This document shows positions 39,325 through 47,682 of a DNA stretch of 64,000 nucleotides, piece by piece. The first letter of the stretch is position 1. Every line of letters starts with the position of its first letter. The DNA comes from RYN-124 sp033851845. Lineage in GTDB: Bacteria > Actinomycetota > Actinomycetes > Mycobacteriales > SCTD01. Made by a program: the position numbers and the translations under genes. The stretch is from NCBI GenBank assembly GCA_033851845.1, contig JAWWOH010000080.1, positions 1 to 64,000 on the forward strand, written 5' to 3'. Below the pieces are notes generated by a model, which was given only the letters and a program-made list of their open reading frames with translations, did no database searches and had not been told where the DNA came from.

Positions 39325-41308
39325 AGGCGGGGGCCATGAACGGCGCGAGGAACGCGGCGTAGACCGCGGTCAGGTGCCGGCCGTCGAACAGCACGGGCAG
39401 GTCATCAACCACCGCCGGGCACTGGTCGGCGACACAGAACCACTGCCGCGCGTCGACGAACACCGCGTGCGCGCTGGTCGCGGCCTGCAGCTCGGCCCCG
39501 GCGTACGTGCGCCACCGCTCCGAGACGACCGCCGCACAGTCCCGCGGCTTCGACAGCCGGGTGTAGCACGACTGCAGGTTGCCGGTGCCCGGCGGAGGCG
39601 ACAGCAGGACGACTCGCCGGGTGTACGGCGTGATCTCCGCCAGCATGCGCATGGTGCCGTCTCGCCACTGGATGGCGTCCTGGCTGCCCTGGTAGCGCGC
39701 CGACATGATGACGAGCTCGGGTCGCATCCGCCGAACCCGCGCGAGCGCCCAGTCCTGGTGTCCCGCGCAGCCCTTGCTGACCAGGCCGCGCAGGTTGGCG
39801 CACTGCCGCAGGGTGAGCACGTGGATGCGTGCGTTGCGCAAGGTGGCCGCGCGCCGCAGAGCCGGCAGCCAGCTGACGGCCACGGAGTCGCCGAGCAGCG
39901 CGACGGTGCGCGTCGCGCGCGGCGGGCCGTACACGCACCGGGCAGCGTTGCGGTCTCCGACGTCGAGGCACTTGTCGTGCAGCCACTCGGGGGCACCGGC
40001 ATCGGTGAGGTCGGCATCGAGCTGACGGGGCCAGCTCGACAGCTGCAGGGCGGCGGTTATCTGCGCAGGCAGGTCGCGGACGGGCGGGGTGACGGTCTCG
40101 GCGCCGACCGGTGCCGGCCTGTGCCGATCAACGTGTCGGGCCGAGGGTGATGGCGTGAGGACCCACGTCGCCGTCAGTGCGGCGAGCAGCACGATCGTGT
40201 ACGCCGGGGCGATCACCGATGGCCGCCGCGGACCCGCCACCAGCTGTGGGCGGTGCCGGCGGAACGGCTGCTCGACGAGGTGGTACGACAGCACCGAGAG
40301 GACACCGGCGATGACGACGAGCACCGCCTTGCCGAGCCCGGTCGTGCCGCCAGGCACGGTCGCACCGAGGACGACGCAGGGCCAGTGCCAGAGGTACAGC
40401 GAGTAGGAGATCAGTCCGACGTACCTGATCGGCGCCGTCGCGAGACCCAGCCGCCGACCACCCGCCGCAAGGATCGCCACGGTCGACGCGACCGGAAGCG
40501 CGAGGGCATACCCGGGAACCGCGGTGCTCGGCGTGATCAGGACCGCCGACGCCACCAGGCCGGCGGCCCCGAGCCAGGCGACGAACCCCGGCACCCGCTT
40601 CGGCGACAGCAGGACGAGCAGCGCACCCGCGCCGAGCTCCCAGGCACGAGCGGGCGACGAGAAGTACGCCGATGCCGGCGAGTGCGCCGTGCTGACGACG
40701 GACCAGGTCAGGGACGCGACGATCACGATCGACGCCACGGCGGTGAGGGCCCGGCGACCGGCTCGATTCGCGATGGCGAAGGTCAGGAGGATCGCGGCGG
40801 GCCATACGAGGTAGAACTGCTCCTCCACCGACAGCGACCAGTAGTGCTGCACCGCGGACGGCGCGCGGGTCAGCGAGAAGTAGTCCGTGCCGAGGTGCGC
40901 GAAGTGCACGTTGGCGAGGAAGCCGAACGCCCACAGCGAGTCCACGACCGTCTCGTGCGCGCGACTCGGAAGCAGCAAGATCGCCGAGGCCAGGTCGGTG
41001 AGAACGAGGACGAGGACGCCGGCCGGCAGGAGCCGTCGGATCCGCCTGGCGTAGAAGCCGCGGATGCTGATCGCGCCGGTCCGCTCGCGCTCGGACACGA
41101 GCAGCCCGGTGATGAGGAAGCCGGAGATGACGAAGAAGACGTCCACACCGATGAACCCGCCTCGCGGCCAGCCGGTGACGTGCCCGAAGACGACGAGCAG
41201 GACCGCGACTCCACGCAGCCCCTCGATGTCGCCGCGAAAGCCCTCGGACCGCACGCGTCGGGTCGGCACCGGCCGAGACGGCCGCGTCCACCCGCGGTCC
41301 TCGGTCAC
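39317..41308 (-). CDS. Membrane acyltransferase 3 / SGNH fusion (OafA-like O-acyltransferase)
   Basis: A 663-aa envelope acyltransferase. The N-terminal AT3 domain (about residues 15-370, ten helices) has the catalytic-type RGVAVLLVVFGH start, GGFIGVDVFFVISGFLITG and YWSLSVEEQFYLVWP. The C-terminal SGNH domain (about 430-663) has the GDS block ALLGDSVAVSWLP and the Asp-x-x-His of DGRHLTAVY. OafA-type enzymes O-acetylate cell-surface polysaccharides: AT3 passes the acyl group across the membrane and SGNH transfers it. The GTG start overlaps the stop codon of the upstream phosphotriesterase-like gene (TAGTG), so the two are coupled. Confidence 0.91.
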   Translation of the reverse strand: MTEDRGWTRPSRPVPTRRVRSEGFRGDIEGLRGVAVLLVVFGHVTGWPRGGFIGVDVFFVISGFLITGLLVSERERTGAISIRGFYARRIRRLLPAGVLVLVLTDLASAILLLPSRAHETVVDSLWAFGFLANVHFAHLGTDYFSLTRAPSAVQHYWSLSVEEQFYLVWPAAILLTFAIANRAGRRALTAVASIVIVASLTWSVVSTAHSPASAYFSSPARAWELGAGALLVLLSPKRVPGFVAWLGAAGLVASAVLITPSTAVPGYALALPVASTVAILAAGGRRLGLATAPIRYVGLISYSLYLWHWPCVVLGATVPGGTTGLGKAVLVVIAGVLSVLSYHLVEQPFRRHRPQLVAGPRRPSVIAPAYTIVLLAALTATWVLTPSPSARHVDRHRPAPVGAETVTPPVRDLPAQITAALQLSSWPRQLDADLTDAGAPEWLHDKCLDVGDRNAARCVYGPPRATRTVALLGDSVAVSWLPALRRAATLRNARIHVLTLRQCANLRGLVSKGCAGHQDWALARVRRMRPELVIMSARYQGSQDAIQWRDGTMRMLAEITPYTRRVVLLSPPPGTGNLQSCYTRLSKPRDCAAVVSERWRTYAGAELQAATSAHAVFVDARQWFCVADQCPAVVDDLPVLFDGRHLTAVYAAFLAPFMAPAFK

Positions 41309-42270
41309 TACGACTCGAAGAAGCGGCGGGGGTTGGCGACGAGCATCGCGTCGACCTGGTCCTGCGAGACGCCGCGCTCGAGCAGCGCCGGCACCACGTC
41401 GCTGAGCACGTGCTGGTAGTTCCAGTTGGGCAGGAACGGCATCAGGTCGGGGGCGACCCAGTCGATGTAGCAGGCGGCATCCTGGGACAGCACCATGCTT
41501 TCGGCGTACCCGCGCCGGCACATCTCCACGACGATGCCGACCCGCTCGTCGAAGCCCAGGATCGTGTCGATGCCGAACCGGTCCATGCCGAGCAGGAAGC
41601 CGGTGTCGGCCAGCTCCGAGAGGTGGTCGGCGTCCGTCGAGTCGCCGCTGTGCGCCAGTACGACGCGCGAGAGGGCGAGCCCCTCCTCCCCCAGGACGCG
41701 CTGCACCTCGAGACCGGTGCGGTTGCGGGGGTGCGTGTGGACCATCAGCGGCCGACCGGTCTCGACAGCCGCCTGCGCGCACGAGCGCATGACCCGCTCC
41801 ACGCCCTCTGTCAGACCGTGGTGGTCGATCGCGCACTTGAGGAAGGCCGCCTTCACCGTGGTCCCCTGAATCCCCTCGGTGATGTCGCGCACGAACAGCG
41901 GCGTCATCACCTCCGGCAGCCCGGGCAGCCCGCCCGGCCCACGTGCGGCGAAGAAGCCAGGCACGTCGGCGTACGTGTAGATGCCCGTCGCGACCAGGAT
42001 GTTGAGCGTCGGCACCTGCTCGTTGATGCGCAGCACCCGCGGCACGTTGCGCCCGAGGCCGTCGACGGTCGGGTCGACGATCGTCTGGACGCCGGTCGCC
42101 CGCAGCGCGGTCAGCGTCTCGACGGCCTCGGCGACCTTCGTCTCCTCGTCCCACTCGTCCGACCACTGCTGCTGCGAGTCGACCGTGAGGGTGAAGACGT
42201 GCTCGTGCATGAGCGTCGTGCCGAGCTCGGCCGTGTCGACGGGGCCGAGGACCGTCTCGACGGTCGTCAG
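41308..42270 (-). CDS. Phosphotriesterase-family metal hydrolase, probable CTG start
   Basis: A 320-aa amidohydrolase-fold enzyme of the PTE/PHP group. Metal ligands are the H-x-H of MHEHVF, the His of VHTHPRN and of LAHSGDS, and the Asp of GMDRFGID. The expected N-terminal block TVETVLGPVDTAELGTTL is encoded directly upstream of the first ATG, so an ATG start would delete a conserved strand. The only plausible initiator before it is CTG, which overlaps the stop of the upstream ligase as CTGA and follows AAGAAGGAG by 6 nt. Family members include lactonases and phosphotriesterases; given its acyl-CoA-ligase neighbour, a lactonase or ester role is plausible but unproven. Confidence 0.82.
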   Translation of the reverse strand: MTTVETVLGPVDTAELGTTLMHEHVFTLTVDSQQQWSDEWDEETKVAEAVETLTALRATGVQTIVDPTVDGLGRNVPRVLRINEQVPTLNILVATGIYTYADVPGFFAARGPGGLPGLPEVMTPLFVRDITEGIQGTTVKAAFLKCAIDHHGLTEGVERVMRSCAQAAVETGRPLMVHTHPRNRTGLEVQRVLGEEGLALSRVVLAHSGDSTDADHLSELADTGFLLGMDRFGIDTILGFDERVGIVVEMCRRGYAESMVLSQDAACYIDWVAPDLMPFLPNWNYQHVLSDVVPALLERGVSQDQVDAMLVANPRRFFES

Positions 42271-43784
42271 CGCAGCTCCTTCTTCAGGATCTTCCCGGTC
42301 GGGCCCATCGGCAGCGCGTCGACGATGCGCACCTCACGCGGGTACTTGTAGGCCGCCAGCCGCTCCTTGCAGTAGGCGATGACGTCCTCCGGCGTGACGT
42401 CGGCGCCGGGCTTCAGGGTGATGACCGCGACGACCTCCTCGCCGAGCTTGTCGTCAGGCTTGCCGATGACCGCAGCCTCGGCGATCGACGGGTTGGCGTA
42501 GAGCACCTCCTCGATCTCGCGCGGGTAGACGTTGTAGCCGCCGCGGATGATGAGGTCCTTCTTGCGGTCGACGATGAACAGGAAGCCGTCGTCGTCGACG
42601 TACGCGAGGTCACCGGTGTGGAACCAGCCGCCGCGCATCGCCTCCTCGGTCGCCTCGGGGTTCTTGTAGTAGCCCTTCATGATGTTGTGGCCGCGGATGA
42701 CGATCTCGCCGACGTTCGCCTCGCCCGGCGGGAGCTCCTTGTCGTTCTCGTCCACGACCTTCACCTCGACGCCCCAGATCGGCTTGCCGATGCTGAGCAC
42801 CTTGCGCTGCTCTGCGTCGATGTTGAACGTCGTCGTGCTGGCGCTCTCGGACAGCCCGTAGCCCTCGAGCACGACGAAGCCGGGCAGCTTCTCCTCGATC
42901 GCCTTGATGGTCTCGCCGGGGATCGGCGCACCGCCGGAGACGCCGACGCGCAGCGACGACAGGTCACGTTTCGACAAGTCCATCGCGAGCAGCGCGAAGT
43001 ACATCGTCGGGACGCCGGAGAAGATGGTGCACTTGTGCTTCTCGATGGCGTCGATCACCGGATCCATCTCGAAGCGCGGCACCAGCACGATCGTGCCGCC
43101 GTACCGAACGCTGGTGTTGAGCACGCTCGACAGACCGAACACGTGGAAGAGCGGCAGCACCGCGAGCCCGATGTCGTCGTCCTGGAAGCCGAAGAGCGCT
43201 CCCGCGGTCGTGCAGTTCATGAAGAGCTGGAAGTGCGTCAGCTCTGCGCCCTTCGGCTTGCCCGTCGTGCCGCTCGTGTAGAGCAGCACCGCGGTCTCGT
43301 CGGCGCTGAGCGGGACGATGTCGCGGGTGTCGTCGGCGAAGTACAGCTCGTCGTAGTGCTTCGTGCCCTCCGGCCGCTTGTCGTTGCCGGGCATGTTGAC
43401 GACGTACGTCGTGATGCCGCCAACCTCACCGGCCCCCTTGACGGCCTCGTCGGCGAACATCTCGAAGGTGATCAGCAGCTTCGCGTCGCTGTCCTTGAGG
43501 TGGTAGGCCACCTCGGGTGCCTTCAGCAGCGGGTTCAGCGGCACCATCACCAGGCCGGCCTTGAGGATGCCGAAGTAGGTGAACAGGAACTGCGGCAGGT
43601 TGGGCAGCTGCACCGCCACCTTGTCGCCGCGCTCCAGGCCCAGTCCGAGCAGGCTGCTCGCGATCCGGCCGGAGATCTCGTCGGTCTGCGCATAGCTGAA
43701 GGACAGGTCCATCACGTGCATCAGGGGCTTGTCCGGGTGCGCGTTGGCGGACTCCCGGAGCATGATCGCGAGGTTGAAGCTCAT
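42267..43784 (-). CDS. Long-chain fatty-acid-CoA ligase (AMP-forming)
   Basis: A 505-aa ANL-superfamily adenylating enzyme. The ATP-binding P-loop-like motif YTSGTTGKPKGAE, the A5 motif EGYGLSESASTTT, the A7/A8 region GWFHTGDLAYVDDDGF and RKKDLIIRGGYNVYPREIE, and the A10 lysine in GPTGKILKKELR are all present, so it should be active. It activates a carboxylate as an acyl-adenylate and transfers it to CoA. The ATG is set by TACGCT 6 nt upstream, which predicts a leaderless transcript. First gene of an operon of three overlapping genes (ligase, PTE-like hydrolase, OafA-like acyltransferase). A 14-bp palindrome abuts the -10 hexamer. Confidence 0.94.
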   Translation of the reverse strand: MSFNLAIMLRESANAHPDKPLMHVMDLSFSYAQTDEISGRIASSLLGLGLERGDKVAVQLPNLPQFLFTYFGILKAGLVMVPLNPLLKAPEVAYHLKDSDAKLLITFEMFADEAVKGAGEVGGITTYVVNMPGNDKRPEGTKHYDELYFADDTRDIVPLSADETAVLLYTSGTTGKPKGAELTHFQLFMNCTTAGALFGFQDDDIGLAVLPLFHVFGLSSVLNTSVRYGGTIVLVPRFEMDPVIDAIEKHKCTIFSGVPTMYFALLAMDLSKRDLSSLRVGVSGGAPIPGETIKAIEEKLPGFVVLEGYGLSESASTTTFNIDAEQRKVLSIGKPIWGVEVKVVDENDKELPPGEANVGEIVIRGHNIMKGYYKNPEATEEAMRGGWFHTGDLAYVDDDGFLFIVDRKKDLIIRGGYNVYPREIEEVLYANPSIAEAAVIGKPDDKLGEEVVAVITLKPGADVTPEDVIAYCKERLAAYKYPREVRIVDALPMGPTGKILKKELR

Positions 43785-43790
43785 GACGGC

Positions 43791-43810
43791 AGCGTAGTGA
43801 CGCGCGTCAC
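43791..43810 (-). promoter_or_regulatory. Leaderless -10 (TACGCT) with adjacent 14-bp palindrome GTGACGCGCGTCAC
   Basis: On the minus strand TACGCT (43791-43796) ends 6 nt before the ligase ATG. The perfect palindrome at 43797-43810 fills the spacer next to it, where a bound repressor would block RNA polymerase. A divergent gene starts 30 bp away. Confidence 0.65.
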
Positions 43811-43839
43811 CTGCCCCGCCGCAGGGCAGGCTGTCGGCC

Positions 43840-44670
43840 GTGCCCACACCTGGCAGCTGGCCGGTCCGCTTCGGGACGGCCGAGCTGATCGCCGACGACG
43901 ACCGCCCGGCGGGGTGGCTGCTGTCCGTCAACGGCGTGGCGCAGTCGTACGTCGACCTCGCCGACCCGACGCACCTGGAGTTCGACTACGTGCGGATGGT
44001 CGGCGACGTCGTCGACCTCATCGAACCGGCCGAGGAGCCGATCACCGCGCTGCACCTCGGCGGTGGCGGCTGCAGCATCCCGCGGTACGTCGCGGCGACC
44101 CGGCCGGGCTCGCGGCAGGTGGTGATCGAGGCGGACGAGCCGCTCGCCACCGTCGTACGCCGGGAGCTCGGCGTGAAGGGCTTCCGGCTCCGGGTCGGCG
44201 ACGCCCGGGAGAGCCTGCAGAAGGTGACAGCCGGCAACGCGGACCTCGTCGTCAGCGACGTCTTCACCGGCTCGGACCTGCCGCGCCACTGCACGACCCT
44301 CGAGTACCTCCAGCTGGTACGACGCGCGCTGCGGCCCGGTGGCACCTATGTCGCCAACATCGGCGACGGTCCGCCGCTCGCCTTCAGCAAGTCGCAGGCC
44401 GCGACGCTGCGGGCGGCTTTCGCGCACGTCGTGCTGCTGGCCGAGCCCGCGGTGCTGCGCGGTCGGCGCTTCGGCAACGTCGTGCTGGCAGGGTCCGACG
44501 AGCCTTTCGACGTACCAGCACTGATCCCACGCAGCGCCCGCGCCATCGGGCGGGCACGGGTGGTTCATGGCGACGACGTCGCCGACTTCACCGGAGGCGC
44601 GAAACCCGTCACCGACGCCACAGCTGCCCAGGCACCCGCGCCTCCCCCGGACGTCTTCAAGCGCAGGTGA
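43840..44670 (+). CDS. Spermidine-synthase-like methyltransferase-fold protein
   Basis: A 276-aa soluble protein of the spermidine synthase family. LHLGGGGCSIPRYVAATRPG (residues 71-90) is the nucleotide-type glycine loop, QVVIEADE supplies the acidic residue after strand 2, and VSDVFTGSDLPRHCTTLEYL the catalytic-loop region. It lacks the membrane domains of the MFS-fused actinobacterial homologues. Several polyamine-site residues are not conserved (DVFTG rather than DSTDP), so aminopropyl transfer is doubtful; many such proteins are uncharacterised. Start at GTG with CAGGCT 7 nt upstream. Confidence 0.83.
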   Translation: MPTPGSWPVRFGTAELIADDDRPAGWLLSVNGVAQSYVDLADPTHLEFDYVRMVGDVVDLIEPAEEPITALHLGGGGCSIPRYVAATRPGSRQVVIEADEPLATVVRRELGVKGFRLRVGDARESLQKVTAGNADLVVSDVFTGSDLPRHCTTLEYLQLVRRALRPGGTYVANIGDGPPLAFSKSQAATLRAAFAHVVLLAEPAVLRGRRFGNVVLAGSDEPFDVPALIPRSARAIGRARVVHGDDVADFTGGAKPVTDATAAQAPAPPPDVFKRR

Positions 44671-44713
44671 CGTGCGACGATGTCGCCGGAATGTCCGGTT
44701 CCAGGAGGTCCCG

Positions 44714-44995
44714 ATGAGCATCAAGGTCACCAAGCAGGCCAAGGCCGGCACCGCGAAGGTGACGTTCACGCTGCCCGCCGACTTCCCGGCGGGGAAGGTC
44801 TCGGTGCTCGGCACCTTCAACGACTGGACGCCGGGGACGCACGAGCTCAAGAAGCGCGCGGGTGGGGTCCGCAGCACCAGCGTGACCGTGCCGGCGGGCA
44901 CGACGCTGTGCTTCCGCTACCTCGGCGAGGGCATGGCGTGGTTCGACGACGCGGATGCGACCCCGTGCGAGCACGGCGGATCTGTCACCGTCTGA
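44714..44995 (+). CDS. Isoamylase early-set (CBM48-like) domain protein
   Basis: A 93-aa protein made of a single early-set immunoglobulin-like domain related to glycogen-binding modules. VTFTLPADFPAGKVSVLGTF and NDWTPGTHELKKR carry the G-x-F-N-D-W core of CBM48/AMPK-beta domains; the strand FRYLGEGMAWFDDADA follows. Stand-alone versions are common in actinobacteria next to carbohydrate or phosphatase genes; the role is unknown, possibly glucan binding. A strong AGGAGG ribosome site lies 5 nt before the ATG. The flavodoxin-like reductase gene follows 3 bp after its stop, so both are probably cotranscribed. Confidence 0.9.
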   Translation: MSIKVTKQAKAGTAKVTFTLPADFPAGKVSVLGTFNDWTPGTHELKKRAGGVRSTSVTVPAGTTLCFRYLGEGMAWFDDADATPCEHGGSVTV

Positions 44996-44998
44996 CGC

Positions 44999-45442
44999 AT
45001 GCCGGTCCTGCTCGTCGTCCACCACACTCCGTCGCCGGCGATGCAGGCTCTGCTGGAGGCGGCCCGCGCCGGTGCAGCGCTGGTGCCCGCGGTCGAGGTC
45101 GTCTCGCGTCCCGCGCTGACGGCGGGTGCGGCTGATCTGCTTGCGGCCGATGCCGTGCTGCTCGGGACGCCGGCGAACCTGGGCTACATGTCCGGCGCGC
45201 TCAAGCACTTCTTCGACACCGTCTACTACCCGTGCCTCGAGGCGAAGATCGGGATGCCGTACGGCGTCTACGTGCACGGCCAGAACGACACGACCGGTGC
45301 GGTGAACAGCATCGAGAAGGCGACGACGGGCATGAAGTGGCGCCTGGTCGCAGAGCCCGTGCTCGTCGTCGGCGAGCCGACAGCCACCGACCGGGAAGCG
45401 ATCACCGAGCTCGGCGGCACCCTGGCCGCGACGATCGGCTAG
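44999..45442 (+). CDS. NAD(P)H-dependent FMN reductase / flavodoxin-like protein
   Basis: A 147-aa flavodoxin-fold protein. The segment LLGTPANLGYMSGALKHFFD matches the FMN-isoalloxazine loop of WrbA/flavodoxin-type reductases, with the phosphate loop VVHHTPSPAMQALLE in modified form. LGTP-x-N-x-G replaces the usual GTPVRFG. It probably binds FMN and reduces quinones or acts in electron transfer. It lies 3 bp after the CBM48-like gene and shares CTAG with the stop codon of the convergent BNR-repeat gene. Confidence 0.85.
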   Translation: MPVLLVVHHTPSPAMQALLEAARAGAALVPAVEVVSRPALTAGAADLLAADAVLLGTPANLGYMSGALKHFFDTVYYPCLEAKIGMPYGVYVHGQNDTTGAVNSIEKATTGMKWRLVAEPVLVVGEPTATDREAITELGGTLAATIG

Positions 45443-46809
45443 GAGAGGTCGCGGGTCCAGATGTCGACGTCCTGGCTGTCGGCGCCACGCGGGCGCAGGT
45501 CCGGCCAGGCAGCGTGCACGATGCCGTCCGGACCGACCGCCACGCCCTGGTAGGCCCCGAAGCCGTAGGTGTCGATGCCGTTCTGTGGATGGGTGTTGCC
45601 GACAGAGGGCGAGGTGGCGAGGTCGGTCGGTGCGGACCAGGTGCGGCCGCCGTCGCGCGACGAGACGAGGGTGGGCAGGTAGGTGCCACCCGGCTGCACC
45701 GTCAGGTACGACAGCGCGATCCGCCCGCCGGCCGCGGCAAGCGCGGGCAACGACACCTCGGTGCCCGGGGCGCCGGCCAGCAGGTTCTCGTGCCAGGTCC
45801 GCCCACCGTCGGCGGACGACGCGATCATGACGCCGCGGTCGACCTGGCCCTGGTACGTCGCCGCGACGGCCACCGCTCCGGTGGTGGGGTCGGCCACGAT
45901 CGCCGGGTAGGTCACCGGCGTGAACGTCGCGCCGTTGGCCGACAGCCCCTCGCCCACGTCGCAGAGGCGCGAGATCGCGGTCGCCTCGCCGACGCGGTTG
46001 CCGGTCGACCCGTAGCGCACGACGACCACGCGCTGGTCAACGCTCGGGCACACCTCGTCGCCGAGCGACAGCCCGCCGATCTCGAGATAGCTGACGAGCA
46101 GCGTGCCGTCCGGCAGGACGGTCGGTGCGGGGTAGTCGCCGGCGCCGGCGCTGGTGACCTCGACCGGCTTGCCGAAGTGGGCACCACCGTCGGTCGACTT
46201 CGACCAGCGCAGCGAGGTCTGGCTCCCGTCCTCGCTGCCGTCGCAGCTCGGCTCGACCTCGTGCGTCCAGGCGACATAGACCCAGCCGCGCACTGGGTCG
46301 ACTGCCACCACCGGCCGGTGCGGTCGGCTGCAGTGGACTCCTTCGACGAGCGACATCAGCCGCCACGCGCGGCCACCGTCGATCGACTTCGCGACCCAGA
46401 CGCCCGCTCCGACCGACGTCTCGCCGTACCGGGGAATGGCGGAGTAGGTCGCGTACAGCGGTCCGTGCGGGTCCCATGCCAGGGTCGCGTGCTCGCTCGC
46501 CTGCGCCTTCGGTCGAGGCAGCGGCAGCGGGCCGGCGCTGCGGTAGCCGGCGCCGCCGTTGCGCGACACCCACACCTGCGCGAGGGGCTGGTCGCTGTGC
46601 ACGATCCCCATCGCCACCGGCCCGGGGAACTGCATCGCGGTCACCGCGACGTGGCTCGGGTCCCGGGGATCGACGGCGATGCTCGGCTCGGCGCGTGGTG
46701 TCCGGTTCTCCAGGTCGAGCGGATGGTCCAGATCGGGCATGACGGCGGCCGCGACCCCGCCGCCGGACAGCAGCGCGAGAGCAACGAGCACGGATACGCG
46801 ACGGCGCAT
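45439..46809 (-). CDS. Secreted BNR-repeat (sialidase-fold) protein
   Basis: A 456-aa exported beta-propeller protein. It begins MRRRVSVLVALALLSGGGVA, a signal peptide probably cleaved before PDLDHPLDLEN. Four Asp-box motifs are visible (SIDGGRAW, STDGGAHF, SADGGRTW, SRDGGRTW), as in six-bladed sialidase folds. The catalytic Arg triad and Tyr/Glu of real sialidases cannot be identified, and proteins like this often are sugar-binding or unknown. The start is set by the signal peptide; longer in-frame versions would place it internally. The divergent crotonase gene starts 86 bp away. Confidence 0.85.
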   Translation of the reverse strand: MRRRVSVLVALALLSGGGVAAAVMPDLDHPLDLENRTPRAEPSIAVDPRDPSHVAVTAMQFPGPVAMGIVHSDQPLAQVWVSRNGGAGYRSAGPLPLPRPKAQASEHATLAWDPHGPLYATYSAIPRYGETSVGAGVWVAKSIDGGRAWRLMSLVEGVHCSRPHRPVVAVDPVRGWVYVAWTHEVEPSCDGSEDGSQTSLRWSKSTDGGAHFGKPVEVTSAGAGDYPAPTVLPDGTLLVSYLEIGGLSLGDEVCPSVDQRVVVVRYGSTGNRVGEATAISRLCDVGEGLSANGATFTPVTYPAIVADPTTGAVAVAATYQGQVDRGVMIASSADGGRTWHENLLAGAPGTEVSLPALAAAGGRIALSYLTVQPGGTYLPTLVSSRDGGRTWSAPTDLATSPSVGNTHPQNGIDTYGFGAYQGVAVGPDGIVHAAWPDLRPRGADSQDVDIWTRDLS

Positions 46810-46881
46810 GAGCGGCCTCCCCCGAGAACAGATGTCCTGGAGAGCGCGCAACCCGCTCCGAGGTTCGCCGTACGCCGAAAG

Positions 46882-46887
46882 TAACGT
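46882..46887 (+). promoter_or_regulatory. -10 hexamer TAACGT, leaderless type
   Basis: TAACGT ends 7 nt before the ATG of the crotonase gene, with no ribosome site in between. Confidence 0.5.
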
Positions 46888-46894
46888 CCGCTGC

Positions 46895-47662
46895 ATGAGC
46901 CTCACGGTCACGAACGACGGTCCGGTCCGCGTGGTCACCCTCGACCGACCCGACGTCCGCAACGCCGTCGACGGCGAGCACGCGCAAGCGCTGTACGACG
47001 CGTTCACGCAGTTCGACCTGGATGACAGCGCATCGGTTGCTGTCCTGCACGGAGCCGGCGGGGTGTTCTGCGCAGGGGCAGATCTCGGTGCGGTGAGCCG
47101 TGGCGAGATGCCACTTCCTGGTACGCCGGACTCCGACGACCGTGGCCCGATGGGACCGACCCGGCTGCAGCTGTCGAAGCCGGTCATCGCGGCGGTCGAC
47201 GGCTACGCGGTCGCCGGCGGTCTCGAGCTGGCGCTCTGGTGCGACCTGCGGGTCGCGGACCCGGGGGCGACCTTCGGTGTCTTCTGCCGGCGCTGGGGCG
47301 TGCCGCTGATCGACGGCGGGACGGTCCGGCTGCCACGGCTTGTCGGCTTCGGCGTCGCGATGGACCTGATCCTCACCGGGCGCGCGGTGACTGCGGACGA
47401 GGCAGTGCACATCGGCCTGGCCACCCGGGTGAGCCGGCCCGGCGCGGCCCTGACCGAGGCGGTGGCCCTGGCACATGAGCTGGCCGCGCTGCCGCAGCTG
47501 TGCCTGCGAGGTGACCGCCTGTCGGCGTACGACTCGATCGGCCTGAGCCACGACGAGGCGATGAACGCGGAGTGGTCACGCGGTCTTGTCTCACTGCAGG
47601 AAGCAGCTGCGGGAGCGGCTCGGTTCGCGGCCGGCGAGGGGCGGCACGGCAGTCCGTCCTGA
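46895..47662 (+). CDS. Crotonase/enoyl-CoA hydratase family protein
   Basis: A 255-aa acyl-CoA enzyme. GGVFCAGADLGAVSRGEMP is the first oxyanion segment, DGYAVAGGLELALWCDLR the second, and FGVFCRRWGVPLIDGGTVRL the catalytic loop. As in the EchA-type group that includes several uncharacterised mycobacterial members, the usual pair of Glu is not clearly conserved (RRWGVPLIDGG), so hydratase, isomerase or hydrolase activity is open. The ATG (MSLTVTNDG) has a TAACGT -10 element 7 nt upstream. An aldo/keto reductase gene follows 20 bp later in the same direction. Confidence 0.87.
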   Translation: MSLTVTNDGPVRVVTLDRPDVRNAVDGEHAQALYDAFTQFDLDDSASVAVLHGAGGVFCAGADLGAVSRGEMPLPGTPDSDDRGPMGPTRLQLSKPVIAAVDGYAVAGGLELALWCDLRVADPGATFGVFCRRWGVPLIDGGTVRLPRLVGFGVAMDLILTGRAVTADEAVHIGLATRVSRPGAALTEAVALAHELAALPQLCLRGDRLSAYDSIGLSHDEAMNAEWSRGLVSLQEAAAGAARFAAGEGRHGSPS

Positions 47663-47682
47663 CCTGTGCAAACGTGACCGTC

